A stretch of DNA of 64,000 nt, from positions 62,001-126,000 of the forward strand of contig CAZPDT010000002.1 of the NCBI GenBank assembly GCA_964585545.1, read 5' to 3'. This DNA comes from Brumimicrobium sp964585545. Lineage in GTDB: Bacteria > Bacteroidota > Bacteroidia > Flavobacteriales_D > Crocinitomicaceae. Below the pieces are notes generated by a model. That model was given only the letters and a program-made list of their open reading frames with translations, searched no databases and had not been told where the DNA came from. Below are positions 21,425-29,489 of this stretch, piece after piece. Every line of letters starts with the position of its first letter. The first letter of the stretch is position 1. Both the position numbers and the translations under genes were made by a program.

Positions 21425-22228
21425 ATGAAATCAAATTGTGTTTTTAAGACGTTAATTATTGTTGTTGCGCTACTTTCACTAGTGGCCTGTAAAAAAGACG
21501 AAGTAGATCCGCCTTCAGGGAAAGAGAAGATGAAAACTGTAACGTTTCATTTTAAAGCAAAAGCCAATCAGATGTCTGATTTTATGAACGGGATGATTAT
21601 GTTTCAAAATGCACATGGAGATCAATTTGGAGTAACAAAACTAAGATATCTGGTTTCAGGTATTGTTTTGCACAAGACAGATGGAACGGAATACAAAATT
21701 GAAGGACATCATTTCGTAGACATTAGTGAATCAAATACTTTGAGCTTTACACCTTCGGAGAAAATAAGTGGTGGTAGCTATGACCAAATAAGTATGGTTT
21801 TTGGATTGACTCCAGAAAACAATAAATCATTCTCTCATCCTGATTTAAACCTGTTAAGTTGGAATTGGCCAGAGATGATTGGGGGAGGTTATCATTTTAT
21901 GCAGTTAGAAGGAGATTATATCGACAATAATAGTGATACAAGCTCATATCAAACCCATCTTGGAGCTGCTGTTGACCCCAATAACACAAGCGATACATTG
22001 AACAATGATATACAACTTGTTATGCAAAAAGATTTCACAGTTTCTTCGGGAGCCTCAAGTGTTAATATTGACATAGAAATGAACATCGATGGATGGTATG
22101 AAACTCCAAATACAATAGACTTAAACCTATATGGCGCTAGCATTATGATGAATTATGATGCACAAATGCTTTTTCACGAGAATGGAGAACACGGAGTGTT
22201 TTCAATTGGAAACGTAAACAGCAATTAA
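21425..22228 (+). CDS. MbnP-like periplasmic lipoprotein (copper-associated family)
   Basis: Lipoprotein signal with lipobox LVAC (Cys22). The 267-residue protein shows MbnP-family marks: VTFHFKA near the start, FGVTKLRYLVSGI (~68-80), a Trp-rich SWNWPE..GGGYHFMQLEG segment (145-163), YQTHLG (175-180) and a closing VFSIGN. In studied MbnP proteins a Trp is oxidised to kynurenine by the partner di-haem enzyme MbnH, and the product binds copper. Here W146 and W148 are candidates and the next gene, 37 bp away, encodes an MbnH/CCP-like enzyme. The pairing supports the assignment. No methanobactin precursor is visible nearby, as is usual for Bacteroidota pairs. Copper binding here is inferred from the family. 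Confidence 0.78.
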   Translation: MKSNCVFKTLIIVVALLSLVACKKDEVDPPSGKEKMKTVTFHFKAKANQMSDFMNGMIMFQNAHGDQFGVTKLRYLVSGIVLHKTDGTEYKIEGHHFVDISESNTLSFTPSEKISGGSYDQISMVFGLTPENNKSFSHPDLNLLSWNWPEMIGGGYHFMQLEGDYIDNNSDTSSYQTHLGAAVDPNNTSDTLNNDIQLVMQKDFTVSSGASSVNIDIEMNIDGWYETPNTIDLNLYGASIMMNYDAQMLFHENGEHGVFSIGNVNSN

Positions 22229-22265
22229 GAATAATTTAAACATGGTTGAATAAAAAATATCTAAG

Positions 22266-23390
22266 ATGAACCAAAACACTACAATAACAGCGAGATTGAG
22301 TTTATTGTTTGGTTTAGGTATATTTTTATTTGTAGCATGTAAGAAGGATAAAATCTCACCTGTAGATAATTCTTCTGGTGACGGGATAACTTCTATTTAT
22401 AACCCTTCTCCATATTATATCTCTTATTCTTCATTGTTTTTGGACCGTTTGCCTCCAATGCCTATACCAACAGATAATCCAATGACAGAAGAAGGTGTGG
22501 CTTTGGGAAGGAAATTGTTTTATGACAAACGGCTATCTGGCGACGGACAAATGTCGTGCGCTTCTTGTCATCGGCCAGAACAAGCCTTTAGTGATGCTCC
22601 AAATGCACTAACGACCATCAATGGCGCAGTTGAGACGGTAAATACACCATCAATAATGAATTTAGGTTGGGCTTCGGAACTCTTTTGGGATGGAAGGGCA
22701 GGAAATCCCGGTCTTGAGTCTCAGGCATTTCAACCTGTAGTCAATCCAAATGAAATGCACGCCTTGTCTTGGGATGATGTCGCCCAAAAACTTGAACAAA
22801 CCAATGAATATCCCAATTTGTTTTATGCGGCGTTTGGAACAAAAAAAATTGATTCTTCTTATGTCGTTAAGGCTATTGCGCAGTTTGAAAGGACGCTTAT
22901 AGCTGATAATTCCAGAATGGATAAATACCTGAGGGGAGAAGGTTCACTGAACAGTGATGAGTTGGCAGGATTGAATTTATTTATGTCTGAAACAGGAGAC
23001 TGTTTTCACTGCCATGGAGGACCAGGAAATCCGCTGTGGACAGACAATAAGTTCTATGATACTGGATTAGATGCAACCTATACAGATCTTGGAAGAGGTG
23101 CAGTAACTGGGAATCCAAGTGACTATGGGAAATTCAAAGTCCCCACATTAAGAAATCTAATCTTTACGCCGCCCTATATGCATGACGGTCGATTTGTAAC
23201 ATTAGAGGAGGTGATTGAATTTTACAGCACAGGACTGCAGAATTCACCTAATCTCGACCCTAATCTTGCTGCACGGGTAGCACAAGGTGGTGCAAACCTC
23301 ACCCAGGAACAAAAAGATCAATTGTTGGCTTTTTTATTGACCTTAACTGATAGTTCTTTTGTAGACAATCCTAATTTTCAGGCGCCATAA
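22266..23390 (+). CDS. Di-haem cytochrome c peroxidase/MauG-MbnH family lipoprotein
   Basis: Lipoprotein signal (LFVAC, Cys25), 374 residues. Two c-type haem motifs are present: CASCH at 98-102 in the typical setting LGRKLFYDKRLSGDGQMSC, and CFHCH at 246-250. PYMHDGRF (~303-310) and LEEVIEFY.TG are the conserved segments near the second haem. In the family these enzymes reduce peroxide (CCP) or use high-valent haem to oxidise tryptophan in a partner (MauG, MbnH). The immediate upstream MbnP-like gene favours the second role: forming kynurenine in the partner lipoprotein. Both products are predicted lipoproteins, so they would meet at the outer face of the inner membrane or in the outer membrane. 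Substrate assignment is inference. Confidence 0.85.
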   Translation: MNQNTTITARLSLLFGLGIFLFVACKKDKISPVDNSSGDGITSIYNPSPYYISYSSLFLDRLPPMPIPTDNPMTEEGVALGRKLFYDKRLSGDGQMSCASCHRPEQAFSDAPNALTTINGAVETVNTPSIMNLGWASELFWDGRAGNPGLESQAFQPVVNPNEMHALSWDDVAQKLEQTNEYPNLFYAAFGTKKIDSSYVVKAIAQFERTLIADNSRMDKYLRGEGSLNSDELAGLNLFMSETGDCFHCHGGPGNPLWTDNKFYDTGLDATYTDLGRGAVTGNPSDYGKFKVPTLRNLIFTPPYMHDGRFVTLEEVIEFYSTGLQNSPNLDPNLAARVAQGGANLTQEQKDQLLAFLLTLTDSSFVDNPNFQAP

Positions 23391-23632
23391 TTCGGATTAT
23401 AGTCCCATGCGGGGAGAAACCTTAATAGACAACAATATAATGCTGTTAAGCCCTATTAGGAGTGACACATCTCATGTTATCTAAAAAATCAAGATTGTAA
23501 TTTATTGGGAATATCTCATTGAGTAATTGTTCATCGATCTTGTTTTTGATTAAAAATCATGACAAAATACTCCTTTGCGTACGTTAGGCGTAAAAGTTAG
23601 CTATTTTATGTTACAAAGAATACTTGTCTTGG

Positions 23633-23652
23633 AATGTGGGTTAACCCGCATT
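23633..23652. promoter_or_regulatory. Near-perfect 20-bp palindrome, possible operator
   Basis: AATGTGGGTTAACCCGCATT reads the same on both strands except for one mismatched pair. It lies about 490 bp before mraZ and 243 bp after the cytochrome gene. The binding protein is unknown. Confidence 0.35.
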
Positions 23653-23972
23653 ATTCATGCATTTAATTTTCAATCTATTTTAGGCACAAGACTTAAAGTA
23701 ATATATGCATATTTCGCGAGGCTTGTAACGACGAATAGATCAAAATTAAATCAAAATCTTGCCAAATTATCAATACCCAAATTTGGGATTCTTAAAAAAT
23801 GCTTGAAATACATTTAAACATATAACTATCAATCGTTAGTGGTTTTATATTTTAAGATTGGTGAATATCGGGTTAAGTCCTCTCCAACTTTTATCCCGTC
23901 CCATCTAACTTGTGTCATTCATTGCAGGAAAAGCAGAGCAATTCTCAATAATTATTAACAATAAATTTTTTC

Positions 23973-23992
23973 TTACCACTTTTTACCACTTT
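23973..23992 (-). promoter_or_regulatory. MraZ-type operator boxes, two copies (minus orientation)
   Basis: TTACCACTTT twice in tandem, i.e. AAAGTGGTAA twice on the minus strand. This is the inverse of the pair at 24090-24109; the two pairs face each other across 97 bp upstream of mraZ. See the other box entry for the match to known MraZ sites. Confidence 0.6.
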
Positions 23993-24089
23993 AAATTTTT
24001 ATCTATATATAAGGAATAATAGGGGTTTAATAAGTATTTTAGTAACTTATTTTAAAAATTACCGTATATAAGTTTTCAACACTTATATA

Positions 24090-24109
24090 AAAGTGGTAAA
24101 AAGTGGTAA
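24090..24109 (+). promoter_or_regulatory. MraZ-type operator boxes, two copies (plus orientation)
   Basis: AAAGTGG-TAA-AAAGTGG-TAA, a 10-bp period that puts both boxes on one face of the helix, 33 bp before the mraZ start. MraZ of mollicutes binds repeats of AAAGTG[T/G] with 3-nt spacers, and E. coli MraZ binds TGGG repeats before its own gene. The match predicts autoregulation of the dcw cluster. Confidence 0.65.
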
Positions 24110-24141
24110 ATTTTCTGTTATTTTTACCTATTATTTAAGAT

Positions 24142-24603
24142 ATGGCAGGATTAGTAGGAGAATATGAAGTTAAACTGGACGTCAAAGGACGTTTCATGTT
24201 TCCTTCTCATTTGAGAAGGCAATTGTCTCCCGATGCCCTAGAAAGTTTTATGTTGAACAAAGGTTTTGAAGAATGCTTAACACTCTACCCCATGAATGAG
24301 TGGGAGAAATTGAGTGAAGCATTGAGTAAAATAAATTTGTTCAAGCCAAAGAATCGAATGTTTTATAGACTGTTTCATCAAGGAGCAAAAGATGTGTCTC
24401 TTGATAAAACAGGTCGCATTCTGATTCCTGCTGCACACATGGAGCGTATCGGTCTAAAGAAAGAAGCAATGCTTATTGCTTATAACGACCGAATTGAAAT
24501 CTGGGACAAGTCCAAGTACTTTGAAATGATCGAAGGCAACATATCGGATTTTGCTGATTTGGCAGATGAAGTAATGGGTGACACAGAAAATGACGGAGAA
24601 TAG
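24142..24603 (+). CDS. mraZ: Transcriptional regulator MraZ
   Basis: 153 residues, the usual length. It has two SpoVT/AbrB-like halves: GEYEVKLDVKGRFMFPSHLR (7-26) and DVSLDKTGRILIPAAHMERI (~84-103), each with the family's DxKGR / D.TGRIL signature. MraZ is a ring-forming DNA-binding protein that controls the division and cell-wall cluster it heads. Four AAAGTGGTAA boxes lie directly upstream, as expected for self-control. The next gene overlaps its 3' end by 14 nt if the ATG at 24590 is used. Confidence 0.95.
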   Translation: MAGLVGEYEVKLDVKGRFMFPSHLRRQLSPDALESFMLNKGFEECLTLYPMNEWEKLSEALSKINLFKPKNRMFYRLFHQGAKDVSLDKTGRILIPAAHMERIGLKKEAMLIAYNDRIEIWDKSKYFEMIEGNISDFADLADEVMGDTENDGE

Positions 24604-25519
24604 AAATACAGAGAAATACCACATTCCAGTAATGCTTCAAGATTGTATTGGAGGGTTGGATATTCATCCAGATGGGGTTTATGTTGACGTCACTTTTGGG
24701 GGTGGTGGACATTCTAAAGCGCTCTTTAAACATTTGTCAAAGGAAGGTAAACTAATTGCTTTTGATCAAGATGCTGATGCGCAAAAACATGCTTTGGATG
24801 CTCCTAATTTTTATTTTGTAGCTTCTAATTTTTCCTTTTTGAAAAATCAATTGAAGATGATGGGAATTTCTAAAGTGGATGGAATTCTTGCAGACCTCGG
24901 TGTTTCTTCACATCAATTTAATATTCCAGAACGGGGCTTTAGCTATCGATATGATGAAAAACTCGATATGAGAATGAATCAACGAAGTGGGATTTCTGCC
25001 TTTGATGTAATCCATGAATATGCTGAAGACGATTTAATTAAAATGTTGAACCAATATGGAGAGATTCGAGCGGGCAGACGTATTGCGCAACAGATTTGCT
25101 TAAAAAGGCAGTCGGCTCCTATCGAGACTACACACCAGTTGCTTGAAATATTAAAACCTCTTGCACCTAAAGTTAAAGAAATACAGTTTTATGCACAAGT
25201 TTTTCAGGCAATACGTATCGAAGTAAATGATGAAATCAATGCTTTAAAAAGAATGTTGGAGCAATCGGCAGATGTGCTCAAGCCAAAAGGAAGATTGGTA
25301 GTAATGTCATACCACTCTTTAGAGGATCGTCTGGTGAAAAATTATATGAAAAGGGGCAGTTTTGACGGACATGTAGAAAAAGATTTCTATGGCAATATCC
25401 TGAAGCCTTTTGCAGAAATAACAAGAAAACCAATAACAGCTAATGATAAAGAGATTGAGGAAAACTCTCGAGCAAGAAGTGCAAAATTAAGAATTGCAGA
25501 ACGGAATGAAGGGGAATAA
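24590..25519 (+). CDS. rsmH: 16S rRNA (cytosine(1402)-N4)-methyltransferase RsmH
   Basis: N4-methylates C1402 of 16S rRNA in the ribosomal P site using S-adenosylmethionine. Motifs: YHIPVML at the start, VDVTFGGGGHSKALF (SAM loop), AFDQDADA, GILADLGVSSHQFN, RGFSYRYDEKLDMRMN, YAQVFQAIRIEVNDE and VVMSYHSLEDR. These occur in the family's order and the ~309-residue length is normal. An in-frame GTG 12 nt upstream (24578) is possible, but the ATG at 24590 matches usual starts. The gene overlaps mraZ at its start and ftsL at its end, so the three are likely translated in a coupled way. Confidence 0.95.
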   Translation: MTENRNTEKYHIPVMLQDCIGGLDIHPDGVYVDVTFGGGGHSKALFKHLSKEGKLIAFDQDADAQKHALDAPNFYFVASNFSFLKNQLKMMGISKVDGILADLGVSSHQFNIPERGFSYRYDEKLDMRMNQRSGISAFDVIHEYAEDDLIKMLNQYGEIRAGRRIAQQICLKRQSAPIETTHQLLEILKPLAPKVKEIQFYAQVFQAIRIEVNDEINALKRMLEQSADVLKPKGRLVVMSYHSLEDRLVKNYMKRGSFDGHVEKDFYGNILKPFAEITRKPITANDKEIEENSRARSAKLRIAERNEGE

Positions 25520-25919
25520 TTACATATCAGATCGTCAAAAGAGGGCAGAAAAGACCAAGAAAGAATCCAAGAGGTCGAGAGTTGCTAAAAAACAATCGAA
25601 GTCATTGATGCAAATCATGAATGGAGACTTTTTAACAAGAGGGTTTGTCTTGAATAACCTCAATTACATACTCTTTGTCTTTCTTTTATTGATTCTATTG
25701 GTGTCTAAAGGATATTATGTTCGCCAATTGGCCAATGATATTGTTAAAGAAAGAAAAGAAGTGAATGACGTAACAGCTGATTATGTGGAGACAAAAGCAA
25801 AACTTGAAGAAATGACCAGAAGAACCCGATTGATTGAGAAGCTAAAGCCATTAGGACTCAAAGAAACAATTAATCCTACAAAAGTTATTCGCATCAAAAA
25901 AGAAGAAGATAAAAAATGA
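25506..25919 (+). CDS. ftsL: FtsL-like cell division protein
   Basis: Small bitopic membrane protein: a Lys/Arg-rich cytoplasmic N-terminus (~1-45), one transmembrane segment (YILFVFLLLILLVSKGYY, ~55-72) and a periplasmic coiled-coil region rich in Glu/Lys. FtsL proteins are poorly conserved, so the call rests on topology and on the position between rsmH and ftsI, which is standard. In the divisome FtsL works with FtsQ and FtsB to activate FtsWI. The ATG at 25506 is preferred to the TTG four codons upstream. The stop overlaps the ftsI start by 4 nt. Confidence 0.8.
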   Translation: MKGNNYISDRQKRAEKTKKESKRSRVAKKQSKSLMQIMNGDFLTRGFVLNNLNYILFVFLLLILLVSKGYYVRQLANDIVKERKEVNDVTADYVETKAKLEEMTRRTRLIEKLKPLGLKETINPTKVIRIKKEEDKK

Positions 25920-28021
25920 AAATGCCAAAAGCAGTCATAATACGTACTTATTTGCTCTACTTTTTAGTGGTTATAACCATGTTGGCGATTATAGGGAAAA
26001 CTTTTGCAATTGTTATGGACGGTAGGAGCGGTGTTTTTACTTCTGCTTCTGAAAAGCTTCCCCAACGCTTTGCAAAGATAAAGCCACGGCGTGGTGAAAT
26101 CTTGGACGCTAATTTAAACCCTTTGGTAACTTCTGTTTCTTTTTATGATATTTACATGGATCCAGTGACGGTGGATAAGGCCATTTGGGATAAAGGTATT
26201 GGAGGCCTGAGTGAAGGTCTTGCGGAAATTTTCCCAACAAAATCCGCCAGAGAATATGAAGAATACCTTAGAACGGCACGTACTCAAAAAAACAGATATG
26301 TTTTGATTCATAAAAAGGTAACCAATGAAGTGCGAAAGAAACTCCGTGAACTCCCCATATTTAATGAAGGTCGATTTAAAGGAGGAATTATTGATAACCA
26401 TTCAATTATTGTACGAAAAAGACCACATGGTGAATTGCTGCGCCGTACTTTGGGATATGTTAAATACAATCCCGAAACAAAGGATACGCTTTATGTTGGA
26501 ATAGAGGGTGCTTATAATTCTTATTTGGCAGGACAAGAAGGTATTGTGGTGCAACAGAAAATTGCCCGATCGTGGAAACCTACAGGAATGGTTGTACGCA
26601 ATCCAACTGAAGGTTATGACCTTGTTACTTCTATCAATGAAGACATTCAGGAGGTTGCACAAACAGAATTGCGGAATCAGTTAGAAAAAAAAGGAGGACG
26701 CTATGGTTGTGCCATTGTTATGGATGTGAAAACTGGATTTATAAAAGCAATGGTCAATCTACAAGAAACCAATGACGGAGAATATAAGGAGATTTATAAC
26801 AATGCTATTGGAACAAAAGAAGTGCTTGGCTCAACCATGAAGCTGGCTTCTCTTATGGCGTGCTTAGAAGATGATAAAATTAAACTCTCTGATACGGTGA
26901 ATGCAGTTGGAAAATACCAGTTTTATGATAGAACATTAACCGATTCCCATCCTTTGGGTTGGGGTAAAATATCTATTAAAGAAGCATTTGAGCACTCATC
27001 TAACGTGATTTCAAAGGTAGTTTATGATGCTTATAAAGACGATCCAAAGCAATATATCAAGCGTTTAAAGCAATTTGGCATCACAGACAAGACGGGAATA
27101 AAAATTAAAGGCGAAGCAACTCCAATTTATTCTACTCCAGGCAGCGAGCAGTGGTGGGGAGGATCATTGGCATGGATGGGAATCGGCTATGAATTTCAAT
27201 TGACACCTCTTCAGATGTTGACTTTTTATAATGCGGTAGCAAATGATGGGAAATACATGAAGCCACAAATGGTAACCCAAGTTATTGACAATAGAAAGGA
27301 AGTGATTAAAAAATTCAAACCGGTTGTATTGCACGAAAAAATAGCCCGTCAAACCACGATTGATACCATGAAAGACGCTTTAAAAGCGGTAGTACTTCAT
27401 GGAACAGGAAAACATTTAAAATCGGCGTACTTTAATATTGCAGGAAAAACAGGGACAGCTCAAATTGCCAATAGAAACAAAGGATATGGTCCCAGAGGAG
27501 AAAAAAAATACATCGCTTCTTTTGTGGGCTACTTTCCTGCTGATGATCCAACTTACTCTTGTATTGTAGTTGTTGCAGCTCCAACAAAGGATATATATGG
27601 AGCTTCCGTTTCGGGAACAGTCTTCGCAGCCATAGCAAATAAAGTTTATGCCTCAAGTTATGAATATCATAAGGCAGTTAATGAAAGTAAACCCATCATA
27701 AGTATGCCTTATGCACAAAATGGAAGTCGCTATGACCTGAATACTGTACTGAACTATTTTAGAATTAAGAAACAACTTAATGGAGACCATGACTGGGTTC
27801 AAACAAAGGTTTTAGATAATGGTATTGCTTATCATGGCTATCAATTGGAGGATGGAATGATACCAGATGTTAGAGGAATGGGGCTTATTGATGCCATGTT
27901 TTTACTAGAAAAATTGGGCTTAACAGTCCATTCGATAGGATATGGGAAAGTAGTGCAACAATCAATTATTCCAGGAACAGAGGCTGTTAATGGTGGAGTA
28001 ATCAAACTAAAATTAAATTAA
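25916..28021 (+). CDS. ftsI: Penicillin-binding protein 3, FtsI-type transpeptidase with PASTA domain
   Basis: Class B PBP, 701 residues. One N-terminal membrane segment (~10-32), PBP dimerisation domain (RRGEILDANLNPL, 59-70) and a transpeptidase domain with all three active-site motifs: STMK (S306-K309), SSN (361-363) and KTGTA (511-515). A single PASTA domain ends the protein (~645-701; IPDVRGMGLIDAMFLLEKLG). It cross-links septal peptidoglycan with FtsW, whose gene lies four genes downstream. A C-terminal PASTA domain on FtsI is usual for Bacteroidota. ATGA overlap with ftsL; murE starts 3 nt after the stop. Confidence 0.95.
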   Translation: MKMPKAVIIRTYLLYFLVVITMLAIIGKTFAIVMDGRSGVFTSASEKLPQRFAKIKPRRGEILDANLNPLVTSVSFYDIYMDPVTVDKAIWDKGIGGLSEGLAEIFPTKSAREYEEYLRTARTQKNRYVLIHKKVTNEVRKKLRELPIFNEGRFKGGIIDNHSIIVRKRPHGELLRRTLGYVKYNPETKDTLYVGIEGAYNSYLAGQEGIVVQQKIARSWKPTGMVVRNPTEGYDLVTSINEDIQEVAQTELRNQLEKKGGRYGCAIVMDVKTGFIKAMVNLQETNDGEYKEIYNNAIGTKEVLGSTMKLASLMACLEDDKIKLSDTVNAVGKYQFYDRTLTDSHPLGWGKISIKEAFEHSSNVISKVVYDAYKDDPKQYIKRLKQFGITDKTGIKIKGEATPIYSTPGSEQWWGGSLAWMGIGYEFQLTPLQMLTFYNAVANDGKYMKPQMVTQVIDNRKEVIKKFKPVVLHEKIARQTTIDTMKDALKAVVLHGTGKHLKSAYFNIAGKTGTAQIANRNKGYGPRGEKKYIASFVGYFPADDPTYSCIVVVAAPTKDIYGASVSGTVFAAIANKVYASSYEYHKAVNESKPIISMPYAQNGSRYDLNTVLNYFRIKKQLNGDHDWVQTKVLDNGIAYHGYQLEDGMIPDVRGMGLIDAMFLLEKLGLTVHSIGYGKVVQQSIIPGTEAVNGGVIKLKLN

Positions 28022-28024
28022 GAA

Positions 28025-29488
28025 GTGAAAAGCGTACGTGAAATACTATATGGGAGTTCATTAAAAGAGGTGGTAGGTACAACCGCTACAGAAATTAATA
28101 ACCTTTGTTTTGATTCCAGAAAAGTAGGAGAAGATGATTTGTTTGTTGCCATTAAAGGTGCGGCAACAGATGGACATCAATTTATTGATAAGGCTATAGA
28201 AAATGGAGCTTCCTCTATTGTATGTGAGGTTAAACCTGAAAAGTTACAAAACAACATCAACTATATAATTGTGGACGATGCCCACAAAACACTCTCTGTT
28301 TTGGCCAATAATTTCTATGATCAACCGTCTAAAAAATTAAAGCTTATTGGTATTACAGGAACAAATGGTAAGACCACAACGACAACTCTCTTGTTTAACC
28401 TGTTCCAAAAAATGGGCATTTCAACTGGACTTATCTCAACAGTAGTAAATAAAATTAATACGCTTGATATTCCAACAGAAAGGACAACCCCAGATGCCGT
28501 GAGCATTAATAAATTACTTTCCGAGATGGTAGATGCAGGATGTGAATATTGCTTTATGGAAGTAAGCTCACACGCCATTCATCAAAATCGTATTGGAAAC
28601 CTGCATTTCTATGGTGGTGGATTCACAAACATTACCCACGAACATCTCGATTATCATAAAACATTCAAAGAATACTTAAATGTAAAAAAGAAGTTTTTTG
28701 ATGATTTGCCTGCTTCTTCTTTTGCTGTTTCTAATATGGACGATAAAAATGGTGAGGTAATGCTCCAAAACACACGTGCCGAAAGAATCACTTATGCTTT
28801 AAAAAATGTGGCAGATTATAAAGCAAAGGTATTGGAAAATAGCTTTGAAGGATTGGTGCTTTCAATTGATGATGTGGAAGTATTTACACAATTGGTGGGT
28901 GATTTTAATGCTTACAATATTCTTTTGTCCTACGCTATTGCAGACCAATTATTGGATGATCAATTAGAGATTATGCGGGTAATTTCTGAATTGAAACCAG
29001 TGGAAGGTCGTTTTGAATATTTTAAAAGCAAGACAGGTGTTATCGGTATTGTAGATTATGCTCATACACCAGATGCTTTAGAAAATGTACTCAAAACAAT
29101 TAAGAACATTCGAACAGGGAATGAGACTTTATTTTCTTTGATTGGTTGTGGCGGTGATCGCGACACGACAAAAAGACCAACAATGGCCGCCATTGGATGT
29201 AAATATAGCGATAAGATAATTCTCACCTCTGACAATCCAAGAACAGAAAACCCCGATTCTATCATAGAAGAAATGATGAAAGGTGTAGGCGGGGAGTATT
29301 TTAAAAACACCCTCAAAATAAGCGATAGAAGAGAAGCAATTAAAACAGCTTCTAATATGGCACAACCTGGAGATATTATCCTAATAGCAGGAAAAGGGCA
29401 CGAGACCTATCAAGAAATTAATGGTGTAAAACACGATTTCGACGATTTAGAAATATTAAAAGAACTATTCATAAAACTAGAGAAATAA
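28025..29488 (+). CDS. murE: UDP-MurNAc-tripeptide synthetase (meso-diaminopimelate ligase)
   Basis: ATP-dependent ligase adding the third residue to UDP-MurNAc-L-Ala-D-Glu in the cytoplasm. P-loop GITGTNGKTTTTTL (109-122), central-domain EVSSHAIHQNR and the DNPRTENP motif near residue 400; DNPR is the signature of enzymes that take meso-diaminopimelate rather than lysine, so the peptidoglycan is predicted to be A1-gamma type. GTG start: no earlier ATG exists after the ftsI stop and the N-terminal uridine-binding fold begins right away. murF, which often follows murE in other phyla, is absent here and mraY follows 1 nt later. Confidence 0.95.
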   Translation: MKSVREILYGSSLKEVVGTTATEINNLCFDSRKVGEDDLFVAIKGAATDGHQFIDKAIENGASSIVCEVKPEKLQNNINYIIVDDAHKTLSVLANNFYDQPSKKLKLIGITGTNGKTTTTTLLFNLFQKMGISTGLISTVVNKINTLDIPTERTTPDAVSINKLLSEMVDAGCEYCFMEVSSHAIHQNRIGNLHFYGGGFTNITHEHLDYHKTFKEYLNVKKKFFDDLPASSFAVSNMDDKNGEVMLQNTRAERITYALKNVADYKAKVLENSFEGLVLSIDDVEVFTQLVGDFNAYNILLSYAIADQLLDDQLEIMRVISELKPVEGRFEYFKSKTGVIGIVDYAHTPDALENVLKTIKNIRTGNETLFSLIGCGGDRDTTKRPTMAAIGCKYSDKIILTSDNPRTENPDSIIEEMMKGVGGEYFKNTLKISDRREAIKTASNMAQPGDIILIAGKGHETYQEINGVKHDFDDLEILKELFIKLEK

Positions 29489-29489
29489 T

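Larger units (their letters stand above)
23391..24141. other. 750-bp intergenic region before the dcw cluster
   Basis: No convincing gene is seen; an 80-codon open frame (23575-23817, TTG start) resembles nothing and has no start signal. The region holds a 20-bp near-palindrome at 23633-23652, the palindrome CCCAAATTTGGG at 23776-23787, and four MraZ-type boxes near mraZ. The long leader probably carries the main dcw promoter, which I could not place by consensus. Confidence 0.6.

Noticed and set aside
23575..23817. 80-codon open frame between the cytochrome gene and mraZ
   Set aside because: TTG start, no recognisable domain, no start signal and composition like the surrounding non-coding DNA.
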